Below, in pieces: positions 35,349-45,411 of a stretch of 64,000 bases of DNA. The DNA is from Butyrivibrio hungatei DSM 14810 (GTDB lineage Bacteria; Bacillota; Clostridia; Lachnospirales; Lachnospiraceae). The DNA lies in NCBI RefSeq assembly GCF_900143205.1, contig NZ_FRDH01000012.1:1-64000 (forward strand). The letters run 5' to 3'. The notes beneath the pieces were generated by a model that was not told the origin of the DNA, ran no database searches, and saw only the letters and a program-made list of their open reading frames with translations. Position 1 is the first letter of the stretch. Every line of letters begins with the position of its first letter. A program made the translations under genes and the position numbers.

Positions 35349-36477
35349 ACTTGATGATAGCCAGCTACTAATTTCATATAATCTTCAGTTTTTTGCTGAA
35401 GATGCTAATGGTGCTGAGAAGACTGAAGAGCCAACAGCTAAAAAGCTTGATGATGCCAGAAAAGAAGGACAGGTGGCTAAGAGCCAGGAAATAGCGACGG
35501 CTTTTAGTTTGCTTGCACTTTTTGTCATATTAAAATTTTTTTATTCCTTTATGGGAAGTATATTTAAGAGTACATTTGAAAGGGTATATAACTCTATTCC
35601 AAATGTGGCAAGAACCTATGATGGATATCTGCCCATAGCGTATCTTAGGAGCATTGTAAATAATTCAATGCTTACGTTGTTACTTCTTTGTGCTCCGTTT
35701 TTTATCATTGGTTTTGCCGTAGTTTTTATCTGCGATTTTGTTCAGGTTGGATATAAGCCCACAACTAAGCCTTTGCAGCCAAAACTTTCTAAGCTTAATC
35801 CTGTTTCTGGTATGAAGAAGATTTTTTCAACTAGAAAGCTCTTTGAACTTTTAAAATCTATACTTAAGCTTTCAATCATGGCTGTGGTTATCTATACATT
35901 TTTTATTGGCAGAAAAGAGTCTTTGTTTCTGCTATATGACATGCCACTTAATCAGGCAATTGGCCTGATGGGTAATCTTGTCATTAGCCTAGGCATCAGG
36001 ATTGCAATTGCTTATATGTTTATTGCCTTTGCAGACCTCATCTATCAGAGACGTAAATTCAGAAAAGATATGATGATGACCAAGCAAGAAGTAAAGGATG
36101 AGTACAAGAATTCTGAAGGAAATCCTGAAGTTAAGAACGCTCAGAAGAGAAGAATGATGCAGGCTTCACAGCGCAGAATGATGCAGCAGCTTCCTCAGGC
36201 AGATGTTGTTATTACGAACCCTACTCACTTTGCTGTTGCTATCAAATATGATGCTGAGTCAGCAGAAGCTCCTATGGTCATTGCAAAGGGTGCTGATTTT
36301 CTTGCTCAAAAGATCAAAGAGATAGCAAGGGAAAACAATGTTGAAATAGTTGAAAATAAGCCACTTGCCAGAATGCTTTATGCTAACGTTGAAGTTGGAG
36401 AACTGGTTCCTCCAGAACTATATAAAGCGGTGGCAGAAGTACTTGCTTATGTATATCATCTGCAAGGAAAGATATGA
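35317..36477 (+). CDS. flhB: Flagellar export switch protein FlhB
   Basis: Controls the substrate-specificity switch of export. 386 residues with four transmembrane helices and the autocleavage motif NPTH at about 301-304. ATG 35317 is supported by AAGGAG seven bases upstream inside fliR, although it adds about 20 residues before the family-typical LQFFAEDANGAEKTEEPT. The C-terminal cytoplasmic domain is complete. FlhB and FliK act together, and fliK lies in the same locus. Confidence 0.94.
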   Translation: MILSTACKLAKLDDSQLLISYNLQFFAEDANGAEKTEEPTAKKLDDARKEGQVAKSQEIATAFSLLALFVILKFFYSFMGSIFKSTFERVYNSIPNVARTYDGYLPIAYLRSIVNNSMLTLLLLCAPFFIIGFAVVFICDFVQVGYKPTTKPLQPKLSKLNPVSGMKKIFSTRKLFELLKSILKLSIMAVVIYTFFIGRKESLFLLYDMPLNQAIGLMGNLVISLGIRIAIAYMFIAFADLIYQRRKFRKDMMMTKQEVKDEYKNSEGNPEVKNAQKRRMMQASQRRMMQQLPQADVVITNPTHFAVAIKYDAESAEAPMVIAKGADFLAQKIKEIARENNVEIVENKPLARMLYANVEVGELVPPELYKAVAEVLAYVYHLQGKI

Positions 36478-36517
36478 TGAATTGTATTTACTATAACGAG
36501 AGAAAGGAGAGGAAAAT

Positions 36518-38575
36518 ATGGATGTAAAAAAACTACGAGACCGTGTATTTGACTACGGACTTGCTCTTTATATTGTTGCAGCTATCGTAATGCTTATTAT
36601 TCCTCTGCCGGACTTTCTTTTGGATATTCTTTTGGCCTTTGATATGTCACTTTCATTCGTGATCATGTTCACAGCCATGTTTGCTCAGGATGTTCTGGAT
36701 ATGTCGTTTTTTCCAACAATTCTTTTGTTTACGACTATCTTTAGAATTTCATTAAACGTATCATCTACAAGACTGATACTTACACAGGGAAGTGCTGGTC
36801 AGGTTATTACTGTATTTGGATCTTTCGTTGGCGGTGGTGATCTTATTGTTGGAGCTATCGTATATGTAATCCTGATTATCGTTCAGCTGATGGTAATCAA
36901 CAAAGGTTCTGAACGTGTAGCTGAAGTATCTGCAAGATTTACTCTTGATGCTATGCCAGGAAAACAAATGGCTATTGATGCTGATCTTAACACTGGTGCC
37001 ATTACCGATCAGGAAGCAAAAGAAAGAAGACAAAAGATACAGGATGAAGCTAGCTTTTTCGGAGCTATGGATGGTGCTACCAAGTATGTAAAAGGAGATG
37101 CGACTGCGGGCCTTATCATTACAGCAGTCAACCTTCTTGGTGGTATTGCTATGGGTATGTTCAGAATGGGGATGGATGTCAACACAGCTATTAATACATA
37201 TTCAATCCTTACAATGGGTGATGGACTTGTAAGTTCAATTCCTTCACTTATGATTTCAATGTCAACTGGTATTCTGGTTACAAAGGGATCAAAAGAGGCA
37301 GATTTTGGCCATGTTCTTATTGGACAGCTTTTTGGAATGCCAAAGACCTTGTACCTGGTTGGCGGAGTTGTGGCTGGACTTGGTATTTTGTCACCTCTTC
37401 CTACAGTTTTATATGTTTCATTTGGCGCAGGATTCATTCTTCTTGGAAGGATAGCAAGCCAGACCATTGAAGAGGTTAATGTCGAGAGCGAGGTTGCTTC
37501 TCCAGAGGAACAGCAGGCTGAAGAGATCAGGCAGCCTGAGAATGTCACGAGTCTTTTGACTGTTGATCCTATCGAGCTTGAGTTTGGCTATGGAATCATT
37601 CCTCTTGCTGACGTAAATCAAGGAGGAGACCTCCTTGACCGAGTTGTTATGATCAGAAGACAGGTTGCGCTTGAACTTGGTACTGTTGTGCCTATCATTC
37701 GACTTCGAGATAATATTCAGTTGAATCCTAATCAATATATCATTAAAATTAAAGGTATACAGGTAAGCGATGGTGAGATTTTGTTCGACCATTATATGGC
37801 AATGAATCCAGGTCATGTAGAGGAAGAAATCACAGGTATTCCTACATTTGAACCTTCATTCCATCTGCCTGCTATATGGATTACTGAAGGACAGAGAGAA
37901 AGAGCTGAAAGCTTTGGCTATACAGTTGTTGATCCGCCTTCTATCATTGCTACACATCTTACTGAGATCATCAGAGAACATATTGCTGAACTTATGACCA
38001 GACAGGATGTTCAGAATCTTGTTGATAATCTTAAGGAGAACAATCCAGCCCTTGTTGATGAGCTTGTACCTAAGCTTATGAGCCTTGGTGAGATTGAAAA
38101 GGTGCTTCAGAATCTCTTGAAGGAAGGTATTTCTATACGAGACCTTGTTACAATTTTTGAGACTCTTGCTGATTTTGCTCCTTCAACCCATGACCCTGAT
38201 ATCCTTACTGAGTATGTAAGGCAGAGTCTTAAGAGAGCTATTTCAAGTAAGTACTTTATGCCCGGTGAGACAACAAGCGTTGTAACGCTAGATCCTAAGA
38301 TTGAGCAGGAGATCATGAACAGCGTCAAGCAGACTGAGACTGGCGCTTACTTAACACTTGATCCTGCCAGAACGAAAGCTATTTTGAATGCAGTTGGAGA
38401 GCAGGTCAGAAAGCTTGAAGAAGCTGGAAGACAGGCAATTATCATGGCTTCTCCGATTGTCAGAATGTATTTTAAGAAAATGACTGAAGATTACTACAAA
38501 GATTTAGTAGTAATTTCATATAATGAGGTGGAGGCTAACATCGAATTACAATCTGTGGGGATGGTAACTGCATAA
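36518..38575 (+). CDS. flhA: Flagellar export gate protein FlhA
   Basis: 685 residues: an N-terminal half with about eight transmembrane helices and the conserved FHIPEP-type region (ARFTLDAMPGKQMAIDADLN and following), then a large cytoplasmic domain from about 340 that forms the export-platform ring. GAAAGGAGAGG precedes the ATG. flhF starts 2 bases after the stop. Confidence 0.96.
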   Translation: MDVKKLRDRVFDYGLALYIVAAIVMLIIPLPDFLLDILLAFDMSLSFVIMFTAMFAQDVLDMSFFPTILLFTTIFRISLNVSSTRLILTQGSAGQVITVFGSFVGGGDLIVGAIVYVILIIVQLMVINKGSERVAEVSARFTLDAMPGKQMAIDADLNTGAITDQEAKERRQKIQDEASFFGAMDGATKYVKGDATAGLIITAVNLLGGIAMGMFRMGMDVNTAINTYSILTMGDGLVSSIPSLMISMSTGILVTKGSKEADFGHVLIGQLFGMPKTLYLVGGVVAGLGILSPLPTVLYVSFGAGFILLGRIASQTIEEVNVESEVASPEEQQAEEIRQPENVTSLLTVDPIELEFGYGIIPLADVNQGGDLLDRVVMIRRQVALELGTVVPIIRLRDNIQLNPNQYIIKIKGIQVSDGEILFDHYMAMNPGHVEEEITGIPTFEPSFHLPAIWITEGQRERAESFGYTVVDPPSIIATHLTEIIREHIAELMTRQDVQNLVDNLKENNPALVDELVPKLMSLGEIEKVLQNLLKEGISIRDLVTIFETLADFAPSTHDPDILTEYVRQSLKRAISSKYFMPGETTSVVTLDPKIEQEIMNSVKQTETGAYLTLDPARTKAILNAVGEQVRKLEEAGRQAIIMASPIVRMYFKKMTEDYYKDLVVISYNEVEANIELQSVGMVTA

Positions 38576-38576
38576 T

Positions 38577-39836
38577 ATGATTATCAAAAAGTATGTTGGA
38601 AAAACTGAAAGTGAAGCTACTGAAGAGGCAAGAAGAGAACTTGGCCAAAACATCGTTGTAATGAATGTCAGGCCAACCAAGAAAACTGGATTTTTCTCTT
38701 TGTTTCAGTCTCAAAAAATTGAGGTAACTGTTGCTCTCGAAGAAGAGTCGGAAAGACCTGTTAAAACCTATTCTCAGCCAAAGGAAAACCGGCCTCAGAT
38801 CGTGACCCCTTCAAAGGATAGTTCTCAGAGAGATACTATCGTTTCGGCTACTCAGAATGCTACAAAAGTCAGAGAGAGTAAAGATTATAGAGAAGATAAC
38901 AGTGCAATAGAAGAAAAACTTGATAATCTCAGTAATCTTCTTGAAAAGAACTTTATTAAAAATGAAAAAGACAGTTCTTCTGATAACGCACCTTCTGATA
39001 CTGGCGTTAAAGCTCCTGAAAAGGATGAGATTTCAGAAGAGACAATGTCTTTTATCAAGCTTTTATACAATACTCTTATTGAGAATGAGGTTGATGAGAT
39101 ATATGTAAATCAGCTTACTGATGAGGTTGAAAAGATAAGTAAACCAGGGCTTCCATTTGATTTTGCCCTTGCAAATGTATACCAGAAGATGGTCCTTAAG
39201 TTTGGAAAATCTGAGCCTATAGTTATGGATAAACCAGGACCAAGGGCAGAGATTTTTATCGGACCTACTGGTGTTGGTAAGACAACAACCATTGCTAAGC
39301 TTGCATCAGAACTTTCTGTAACTCAGAAAAAGAAAGTGGCTCTTTTAACGGTTGATACCTATAGAATCGCAGCTGCAGAACAGCTTCGTACATACGCATC
39401 TATTTTGGAGATTCCATTTAGAGTTATCTATTCTGTTGAAGAGATGAAGCAGGCTGCTGAAGATTTCAAGGATTACGACTTCATCATGGTAGATACTGCT
39501 GGACATTCACTTCATAATGAAGAGTTAAAGCAGGGTGTTGAGAGCTTTATCAGAACATTGGAAGATATAATGGAATGTGAGAATTTCCTTGTTCTTTCTG
39601 CAACTACAAAGTACAGAGATCTCATCGAAATCGCAGATGCTTATTCTGAGATGGTTGCTTATAGACTTATCTTTACCAAGATGGATGAGACCGGTGCAAA
39701 AGGAAATCTTTACAACGTTAGAATGCACACAGGTGCTCCTGTTGCATATATCACTAATGGGCAAAACGTTCCTGATGATATTGCTGTGTTTGATGCACAG
39801 CGCATCGTTAAGAATCTTTTGGGTGGAAAAAGTTAA
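38577..39836 (+). CDS. flhF: Flagellar placement GTPase FlhF
   Basis: SRP-type GTPase that sets flagellar position and number. 419 residues: an N-terminal domain with TESEATEEARRELGQ, a charged Ser/Lys/Glu-rich linker at about 60-150, an N-type helical bundle, then the NG domain with P-loop GPTGVGKTTT near 229 and VDTAGHS near 305. The last is DTAGR in many homologues. Paired with flhG downstream. Confidence 0.93.
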   Translation: MIIKKYVGKTESEATEEARRELGQNIVVMNVRPTKKTGFFSLFQSQKIEVTVALEEESERPVKTYSQPKENRPQIVTPSKDSSQRDTIVSATQNATKVRESKDYREDNSAIEEKLDNLSNLLEKNFIKNEKDSSSDNAPSDTGVKAPEKDEISEETMSFIKLLYNTLIENEVDEIYVNQLTDEVEKISKPGLPFDFALANVYQKMVLKFGKSEPIVMDKPGPRAEIFIGPTGVGKTTTIAKLASELSVTQKKKVALLTVDTYRIAAAEQLRTYASILEIPFRVIYSVEEMKQAAEDFKDYDFIMVDTAGHSLHNEELKQGVESFIRTLEDIMECENFLVLSATTKYRDLIEIADAYSEMVAYRLIFTKMDETGAKGNLYNVRMHTGAPVAYITNGQNVPDDIAVFDAQRIVKNLLGGKS

Positions 39837-39860
39837 TTAATAAATTTTTTGGGGAAATTT

Positions 39861-40793
39861 ATGGATCAGGCACAACAACTTAGAAATATAATCAAGAATT
39901 CAAATAAGCCTCAAAGGCCACTTGCCAGGATCATTACTGTTACAAGTGGTAAGGGCGGCGTTGGTAAGTCAAACGTAGCCATAAACCTTGCTATTCAATT
40001 TCGCAAGATGGGAAAAAGAGTAATCATCCTTGATGCGGACTTTGGACTTGCTAATATTGAGATCATGTTCGGAACTGTACCAAAGCATAATCTCTGCGAC
40101 CTAATTTATCAAGGCAAAAATATTAAAGATATCATAACCTGGGGACCTGAAGGTGTTGGATTTATTTCCGGAGGCTCAGGTATTTCGGGCATGTACAATC
40201 TTTCAAGAGATTATTTAGTATATATTATTGTAAATCTTGCCGAATTGGACGCAATTGCTGATATAATAATAATAGATACCGGTGCAGGTATATCAAGTGC
40301 GGTTATGGAATTCCTTGTAGCAAGTGGCGAGATAATGCTTGTTACTACTCCTGAACCTACGTCTATTACGGATTCGTATTCTCTTTTAAAAGCACTTAAT
40401 CAGTCACCTAGGTTCTCAAGGGAGAATACTAAGGTTAAGGTAGTGTCAAACAGGGTTTCTAGTGATGAAGAAGGACAACAGCTCTTTAACAAGCTTAATG
40501 CTGTGGTTGCTAGATATCTGAAACTTCCACTTACATATATGGGAGCAATTCCGCAGGACCAGATGCTTGCCAGAAGCGTTATGCAGCAGTCACCTGTTTC
40601 TATACAATATCCAAATGCCAAGGCAACGAAGGCTTTTGAATCTATTGCAAACAATTTGATGAATCCGGGATATACAGAGGAGGTAAAACAACGCGGTATG
40701 GCAGCTTTCTTTTCCCATATCATTACTGGCAGGAAGCTTAGCAGTACCGGGAACGTTCCAAATATAATAGGCAATGCGCCAAATACACAATAG
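39861..40793 (+). CDS. flhG: Flagellar number regulator FlhG (MinD-like ATPase)
   Basis: Deviant-Walker ATPase of the ParA/MinD family that activates FlhF GTPase and limits flagellar number. 310 residues from ATG 39861, chosen because GGGGAA lies 4-5 bases upstream. P-loop TSGKGGVGKSNVAINLA is near residues 29-45. An N-terminal DQ.QQLR helix, the FlhF-activating element, is present (MDQAQQLRNII). The C-terminus has a Gly/Asn/Pro tail of unknown role. Confidence 0.92.
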   Translation: MDQAQQLRNIIKNSNKPQRPLARIITVTSGKGGVGKSNVAINLAIQFRKMGKRVIILDADFGLANIEIMFGTVPKHNLCDLIYQGKNIKDIITWGPEGVGFISGGSGISGMYNLSRDYLVYIIVNLAELDAIADIIIIDTGAGISSAVMEFLVASGEIMLVTTPEPTSITDSYSLLKALNQSPRFSRENTKVKVVSNRVSSDEEGQQLFNKLNAVVARYLKLPLTYMGAIPQDQMLARSVMQQSPVSIQYPNAKATKAFESIANNLMNPGYTEEVKQRGMAAFFSHIITGRKLSSTGNVPNIIGNAPNTQ

Positions 40794-40828
40794 TACTTCA
40801 TTAAGTACGTGAATGGAGACAAAAATAG

Positions 40829-41551
40829 ATGCTTTCTGATTACATTTCACCAGGAAATCGAGTAGAGTTAAAGGCTACTGGAAAAATCTGGATGGATGAG
40901 GATGCTAGAACGAAGCATATTTACATGAGTAAGGTCATGGATGTAACTTCGGATGACAGAATCGAGATCCTGATGCCCTTTGAGAAAGGTAAGGTGGTAC
41001 TTTTACCAGTCGATGGGGAGTACAGCCTGTGTTTTTACAGCACACGAGGACTTTTTCAGTGCTATGCCAGAATAATAGACAGATACCGAAGTGACAATAT
41101 GTACATTTTGGTTCTGGACCTTATAAGTGAATTGCAAAAACTCCAACGCAGGGAATATTACAGGTTTAGTTGTGCACTAGAACTTAAATCCAGGTTATGT
41201 TCCAAAGAAGAACTTGAAGCATTTGAAAGAAACAGGAAATACCTAGTAGATGCTGATTTTGGTCTTCAAAGAAGCGTTGTTGTTGATATAAGCGGCGGCG
41301 GACTTAGGTTTGTAGCGAATTTTAAATACGAAGAAGGTAGTACTATCTATTGTTCCTATCGTTTACCTGGGAATGCCAATGACAAAGAGTATGAAATGAT
41401 ATGTACAGTGCTAAAAGTGAGTGAGCTTGAGAGTAGACCAGGACTGTATGAGCACAGAATCCAGTATGTTTACATTGACGAAACTTCCAGAGAAGATATT
41501 ATCCATTTCATCTTTGAGGAAGAGCGCAAAATAAGAAAGAAGCAAACTTGA
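40829..41551 (+). CDS. PilZ-domain c-di-GMP receptor, YcgR-like
   Basis: 240 residues. An N-terminal YcgR/PilZN beta domain (about 1-95) is followed by a C-terminal PilZ domain with both c-di-GMP motifs: RxxxR in RREYYR (about 107-112) and DxSxxG in DISGGG (about 153-158). Such proteins act as a flagellar brake or clutch when c-di-GMP is high. The location between flhG and cheB is the usual Clostridia arrangement. The stop is followed 2 bases later by the cheB ATG. Confidence 0.88.
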   Translation: MLSDYISPGNRVELKATGKIWMDEDARTKHIYMSKVMDVTSDDRIEILMPFEKGKVVLLPVDGEYSLCFYSTRGLFQCYARIIDRYRSDNMYILVLDLISELQKLQRREYYRFSCALELKSRLCSKEELEAFERNRKYLVDADFGLQRSVVVDISGGGLRFVANFKYEEGSTIYCSYRLPGNANDKEYEMICTVLKVSELESRPGLYEHRIQYVYIDETSREDIIHFIFEEERKIRKKQT

Positions 41552-41553
41552 TT

Positions 41554-42624
41554 ATGAAAAATATTTTGATAATTGATGACTCTGCACTTATGAGAACCGT
41601 ACTCAGTGATATTATTAATTCAGATTCAAGATTCCACGTGGTTGAAACCGCAAAAGACGGAGTCGAAGGTCTCGAACTGCTTAAAAAGAACACATATGAT
41701 GCCGTCGTTCTTGATATTAATATGCCAAGGATGGATGGCATTACGTTACTTAAAGAGCTTCAAAAAAATAATATAAGAGCAAAGATTATGATGGCGAGTA
41801 CAGACACGAAGGAAGGCGCAAAGGTCACCATGGATGCTCTTGATCTAGGAGCTCTGGATTTTGTTCATAAGCCAGATCGAGCTTCTGAATGCAGAGGTGA
41901 GGATTTCACAGCTCATTTCATCGATACCCTTGCTGCTGTAGCTAACAGTAAAGCTCCAGTTCATGCGAAAACTTTTTCTATTGAAGATGTGAAGGAGTCG
42001 AAAAAAGTTGTTGAACTAGTAAGCAAATCCGCCAGTAAGATCACTGGCAACAGGATTGTTGCGATCGCAAGTTCGACAGGGGGTCCAAGAGCACTACAAT
42101 CAGTTATTCCAAAATTACCAAAAAATCTAAAAACGCCAGTTGTTCTGGTTCAGCATATGCCGGAAGGCTTCACAGCTTCTCTTGCTGAAAGACTTGATTC
42201 ACTTAGTGAAGTCAGTGTAAAAGAAGCAGCAGAAGGAGATGTACTTCAGCCGGGTACTGTATACATTTCCAAAGGAGGCAAGCATATGCATATCATAAAG
42301 AGCGGTGGAAAGAGCACAATCCATTATGTGGATGGCCCCACAAGAGAAGGCGTAAGGCCTTGTGCGAACTTTATGTATGAATCACTTATGGAGTCGGATT
42401 ACGACGAAGTTTGCTGTGTAGTTCTAACAGGAATGGGAGCTGACGGAACCGAAGGAATAAAGAATCTTAAATCTAAGAAAAAAGTTCATGTGATCGGGCA
42501 GGATGAAAGTACCTGTACCGTTTACGGAATGCCGAAAGCAGTAGCAGTAGCTGGTCTCGTTGATCAGGTTGTAAAACTAGAGGACGTAGCCCAGGAAATT
42601 ATAATGAATGTCGGCGTGAATTGA
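41554..42624 (+). CDS. cheB: Chemotaxis methylesterase/deamidase CheB
   Basis: Receiver-regulated esterase that removes methyl groups from chemoreceptors. 356 residues from ATG 41554: response-regulator domain with phospho-acceptor Asp54 (VVLDIN), a linker, and the esterase domain with SSTGGPRAL near 172, QHMPEGF near 195 and GMGADGTEG near 290, which carry the catalytic Ser, His and Asp. No cheR partner lies in this window. A 139-base gap with a sigma28-like promoter separates it from cheA. Confidence 0.94.
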   Translation: MKNILIIDDSALMRTVLSDIINSDSRFHVVETAKDGVEGLELLKKNTYDAVVLDINMPRMDGITLLKELQKNNIRAKIMMASTDTKEGAKVTMDALDLGALDFVHKPDRASECRGEDFTAHFIDTLAAVANSKAPVHAKTFSIEDVKESKKVVELVSKSASKITGNRIVAIASSTGGPRALQSVIPKLPKNLKTPVVLVQHMPEGFTASLAERLDSLSEVSVKEAAEGDVLQPGTVYISKGGKHMHIIKSGGKSTIHYVDGPTREGVRPCANFMYESLMESDYDEVCCVVLTGMGADGTEGIKNLKSKKKVHVIGQDESTCTVYGMPKAVAVAGLVDQVVKLEDVAQEIIMNVGVN

Positions 42625-42663
42625 GGTTTTATCTTTTTTAATAGTTCTTTTATCCAAATTTTC

Positions 42664-42689
42664 TAATTCCTCCATTCAAATGCCGATAT
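42664..42689 (+). promoter_or_regulatory. Candidate sigma28 promoter before cheA
   Basis: TAAT at 42664-42667 (consensus TAAA), a 15-base spacer, then CCGATAT at 42683-42689 with a preceding G, as in GCCGATAT. It lies 74 bases before the cheA ATG in the longest gap of the che region, so it probably drives cheA-cheW-cheC-cheD-orf-fliA. Confidence 0.55.
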
Positions 42690-42763
42690 TTTGAACAAAA
42701 GTATGCGATAATAAGACTATACTTTTGAAAATCTATCACATTTCAAATGGAGGTAAATTGGTT

Positions 42764-44866
42764 ATGGATGTTTCTCAGTATCTAAGTGTCTTTCTTGATG
42801 AGGCAAAGGAGCACCTTCAATCGCTCAATGACAACATTATGACTTTGGAACAGGACCCTGAGAATGAAGATTGTATTAACGAGATCTTCAGATCAGCCCA
42901 TTCCATGAAAGGTATGGCTGGTACTATGGGCTATACCAGAATGCAGAATCTTACACACGATATGGAAGATGTTTTCTCAGACGTTCGTGCTGGCAAGATT
43001 AAGATCAAATCTGCTGATATCGACGTTCTGCTTCAGTGTCTTGATGCTATTCAGGGATATGTTGATAATATCACTGAGAATCAGGATGAAGGTACTGATG
43101 AGCATAAAGATATAATTAAGTCTCTCGCTGATATCAGATCAGGCGAAGTTGGTGGTGGTGACGCTGCACCTGCTGAAGCAGCAGCGCCTACAGATGCAGC
43201 GCCAGCAGATGATGCGCCAGCAGAGGGAGCTGATGGTGCGTCGGACTATAGGGCAATTCGTCTTGATCCATCTGTTAAATCCACATTAGAAGAAGCAAAG
43301 AGCCAGGGTAAGAAGATCTATGGCGTTACTGTTCATATTCAGGAGTCTTGTATCCTTAAGGCTGCAAGAGGTTTCCTTGTATTCAAGGGATTGGAAGAGA
43401 TCGGTGAAATTGCAGTTTCTGATCCTAATACACAGGATATTGAAGATGAAAAATTCGATTTCTCTTTTAGTTTGATCCTCATTACTGATGAATCAAAAGA
43501 AAAGGTTGAAGAGATAGTTAAGGCTGTTTCTGAAGTTGAAGGTTGCGATTGTGGTGAATTCGATCCTAGCGGAGCAAAGGCTCCAGAAGAAAAGGATGAA
43601 GCACCAGCAGCAGCTCCTGCTGACAATAAACCTGCACCTGTAGCAGCACCTGCAGCAAAAACTCCTGCACCAGCAGCTGGCGGAGCAGCTGGAGGCAAGA
43701 AACCTGCTGGTAAGCCTGTTGTTAACAGAACAGTCCGTGTTGATATTGAAAAACTTGATGTGCTCATGAATCTTGTAAGTGAGCTTATTATTGCAAAGAA
43801 CTCACTTATTTCTGCTGCAAATACAACAGGTGTATCAAATGTAAATGAGCAGATCGAATATCTTGAGAGCGTTACAACAAACCTTCACGAATCTGTTATG
43901 AAGGTTCGAATGGTTCCTATTGAGAGCGTTCTTCAGAAATTCCCTCGTATGATCAGAGATCTTAACAAGACTCTGAATAAGAAGATGGAACTTACAATGA
44001 CTGGTGAAGATACTGAAATGGATCGTACCGTTGTTGATGAGATTGGTGATCCTTTGATGCATCTTATCAGAAACAGCGCTGACCACGGTATTGAGAGTGC
44101 CGAGCTTCGAGCTCAGAGAGGTAAGCCTGAAGTTGGACAGATCTTCCTTCATGCTTTCCAGGATGGTAACAGTGTTGTTATCGAAGTAGGCGATGATGGT
44201 AACGGTATTGATGCTGAAGTCGTTAAGAATAAGGCTATTGAAAAAGGAGTTGTTACTCCTGAACAGGCAGCTCTTTTAACAGAAAAGCAGTGCGTAGAGC
44301 TCTTGTTCCATCCAGGTTTCTCAACTGCTAAACAGGTTTCAGAAATTTCTGGTAGAGGTGTAGGACTTGACGTTGTTAAGTCAAAGGTTGAATCACTTTC
44401 AGGTGAAGTAACAGTTAAGACTAAGCTTGGTGAAGGTTCAACATGGATTATCAGACTTCCTCTTACACTTGCTATTATTCAGGCTCTGATGGTTATCATT
44501 GGTGAAGAAAAATATGCTATTCCTCTTGATTCTATTCAGAGTATTGAGGATGTATCTCCATCAGAAGTTAAATTTGTTGAAAATAAGGAAGTTATCAATC
44601 TTCGTGGAAGCGTTCTTCCTCTTATCAGACTTAATCAGGTTCTTGATACTGAGTCTACAAAGTCGCCAGATGAAGATATGGTTGTTGTTATTGCCAGAAA
44701 GGGCGATCAGCTTGCAGGTCTTGTAATTGATGAACTTATGGGACAGCAGGAAATCGTTATCAAGCCTCTTGGTAGATACACTAATAAGTGCAAGCTTATA
44801 AGTGGTGCTACTATCCTTGGTGATGGTGAGATTGCTCTTATTCTTGACACTAATTCAATTTTCTAA
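42764..44866 (+). CDS. cheA: Chemotaxis histidine kinase CheA
   Basis: Central chemotaxis kinase that phosphorylates CheY and CheB. 700 residues from ATG 42764, supported by GGAGGT nine bases upstream; an in-frame ATG at 42725 lacks a site. P1 carries phospho-His46 in SAHSMKGMAG. P2 is flanked by Ala/Pro-rich linkers (about 130-160 and 285-325). P3 dimerisation, HATPase (NSADHGIE, GDDGNGID, GRGVGLDVVKS) and the C-terminal CheW-like P5 domain follow. All kinase boxes are intact. Confidence 0.96.
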   Translation: MDVSQYLSVFLDEAKEHLQSLNDNIMTLEQDPENEDCINEIFRSAHSMKGMAGTMGYTRMQNLTHDMEDVFSDVRAGKIKIKSADIDVLLQCLDAIQGYVDNITENQDEGTDEHKDIIKSLADIRSGEVGGGDAAPAEAAAPTDAAPADDAPAEGADGASDYRAIRLDPSVKSTLEEAKSQGKKIYGVTVHIQESCILKAARGFLVFKGLEEIGEIAVSDPNTQDIEDEKFDFSFSLILITDESKEKVEEIVKAVSEVEGCDCGEFDPSGAKAPEEKDEAPAAAPADNKPAPVAAPAAKTPAPAAGGAAGGKKPAGKPVVNRTVRVDIEKLDVLMNLVSELIIAKNSLISAANTTGVSNVNEQIEYLESVTTNLHESVMKVRMVPIESVLQKFPRMIRDLNKTLNKKMELTMTGEDTEMDRTVVDEIGDPLMHLIRNSADHGIESAELRAQRGKPEVGQIFLHAFQDGNSVVIEVGDDGNGIDAEVVKNKAIEKGVVTPEQAALLTEKQCVELLFHPGFSTAKQVSEISGRGVGLDVVKSKVESLSGEVTVKTKLGEGSTWIIRLPLTLAIIQALMVIIGEEKYAIPLDSIQSIEDVSPSEVKFVENKEVINLRGSVLPLIRLNQVLDTESTKSPDEDMVVVIARKGDQLAGLVIDELMGQQEIVIKPLGRYTNKCKLISGATILGDGEIALILDTNSIF

Positions 44867-44902
44867 TGACGGTTGATTATTAAGAAGAAAGGATGAACCA
44901 TT

Positions 44903-45397
44903 ATGAACGAACTTAGAGATAATTCTGAAGTAGGTGAGCTTATTCAGTTTATTGTTATCAAGATCGATGACGAGCAGTATGGCATCAACATCAAATATAT
45001 TGATAATATTGTAAGAATGCAGCAGATCACCAGAGTTCCAAAGGTTGATGACTATATTAAGGGAGTTATCAATATTCGTGGTGAGATTGTTCCTGTTATG
45101 AGTGTTAGGATGAAAATGGGACTTGAAGAGGATAAGTTTACTAATAAGTCCAGAATCATTATCTTAAAGACAGAGACAGGTGATCTTGTTGGAATTATTG
45201 TAGATCAGGTTAATCAAGTGCTTACACTTGATGTCAATAGCATTGAAAAGATGCGTTACGACGACAAGAAGGGAACAACTGGAGCACAGTTTGTTGGTGG
45301 CGTTGGCCATTATGAGGGAGGACTTGTCTCTATCCTTGATCTTGAGGCTGTTGTTTCTGAGAAGGAAGTAAAAGAAAAAGCATCAAATGCTAGCTGA
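44903..45397 (+). CDS. cheW: Chemotaxis adaptor CheW
   Basis: Scaffold linking CheA to chemoreceptors. 164 residues with the SH3-like double barrel: QFIVIKIDDEQYGINI, then RVPKVDDYIKGVINIRGEIVPV and VDQVNQVL. AAGAAAGGATG precedes the ATG. Followed 14 bases later by cheC. Confidence 0.96.
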   Translation: MNELRDNSEVGELIQFIVIKIDDEQYGINIKYIDNIVRMQQITRVPKVDDYIKGVINIRGEIVPVMSVRMKMGLEEDKFTNKSRIIILKTETGDLVGIIVDQVNQVLTLDVNSIEKMRYDDKKGTTGAQFVGGVGHYEGGLVSILDLEAVVSEKEVKEKASNAS

Positions 45398-45411
45398 TTG
45401 GAGGATTGAAT

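Noticed and set aside
37009-37548. 179-codon frame on the - strand
   Set aside because: It is a shadow of flhA with no ribosome site and no family pattern.
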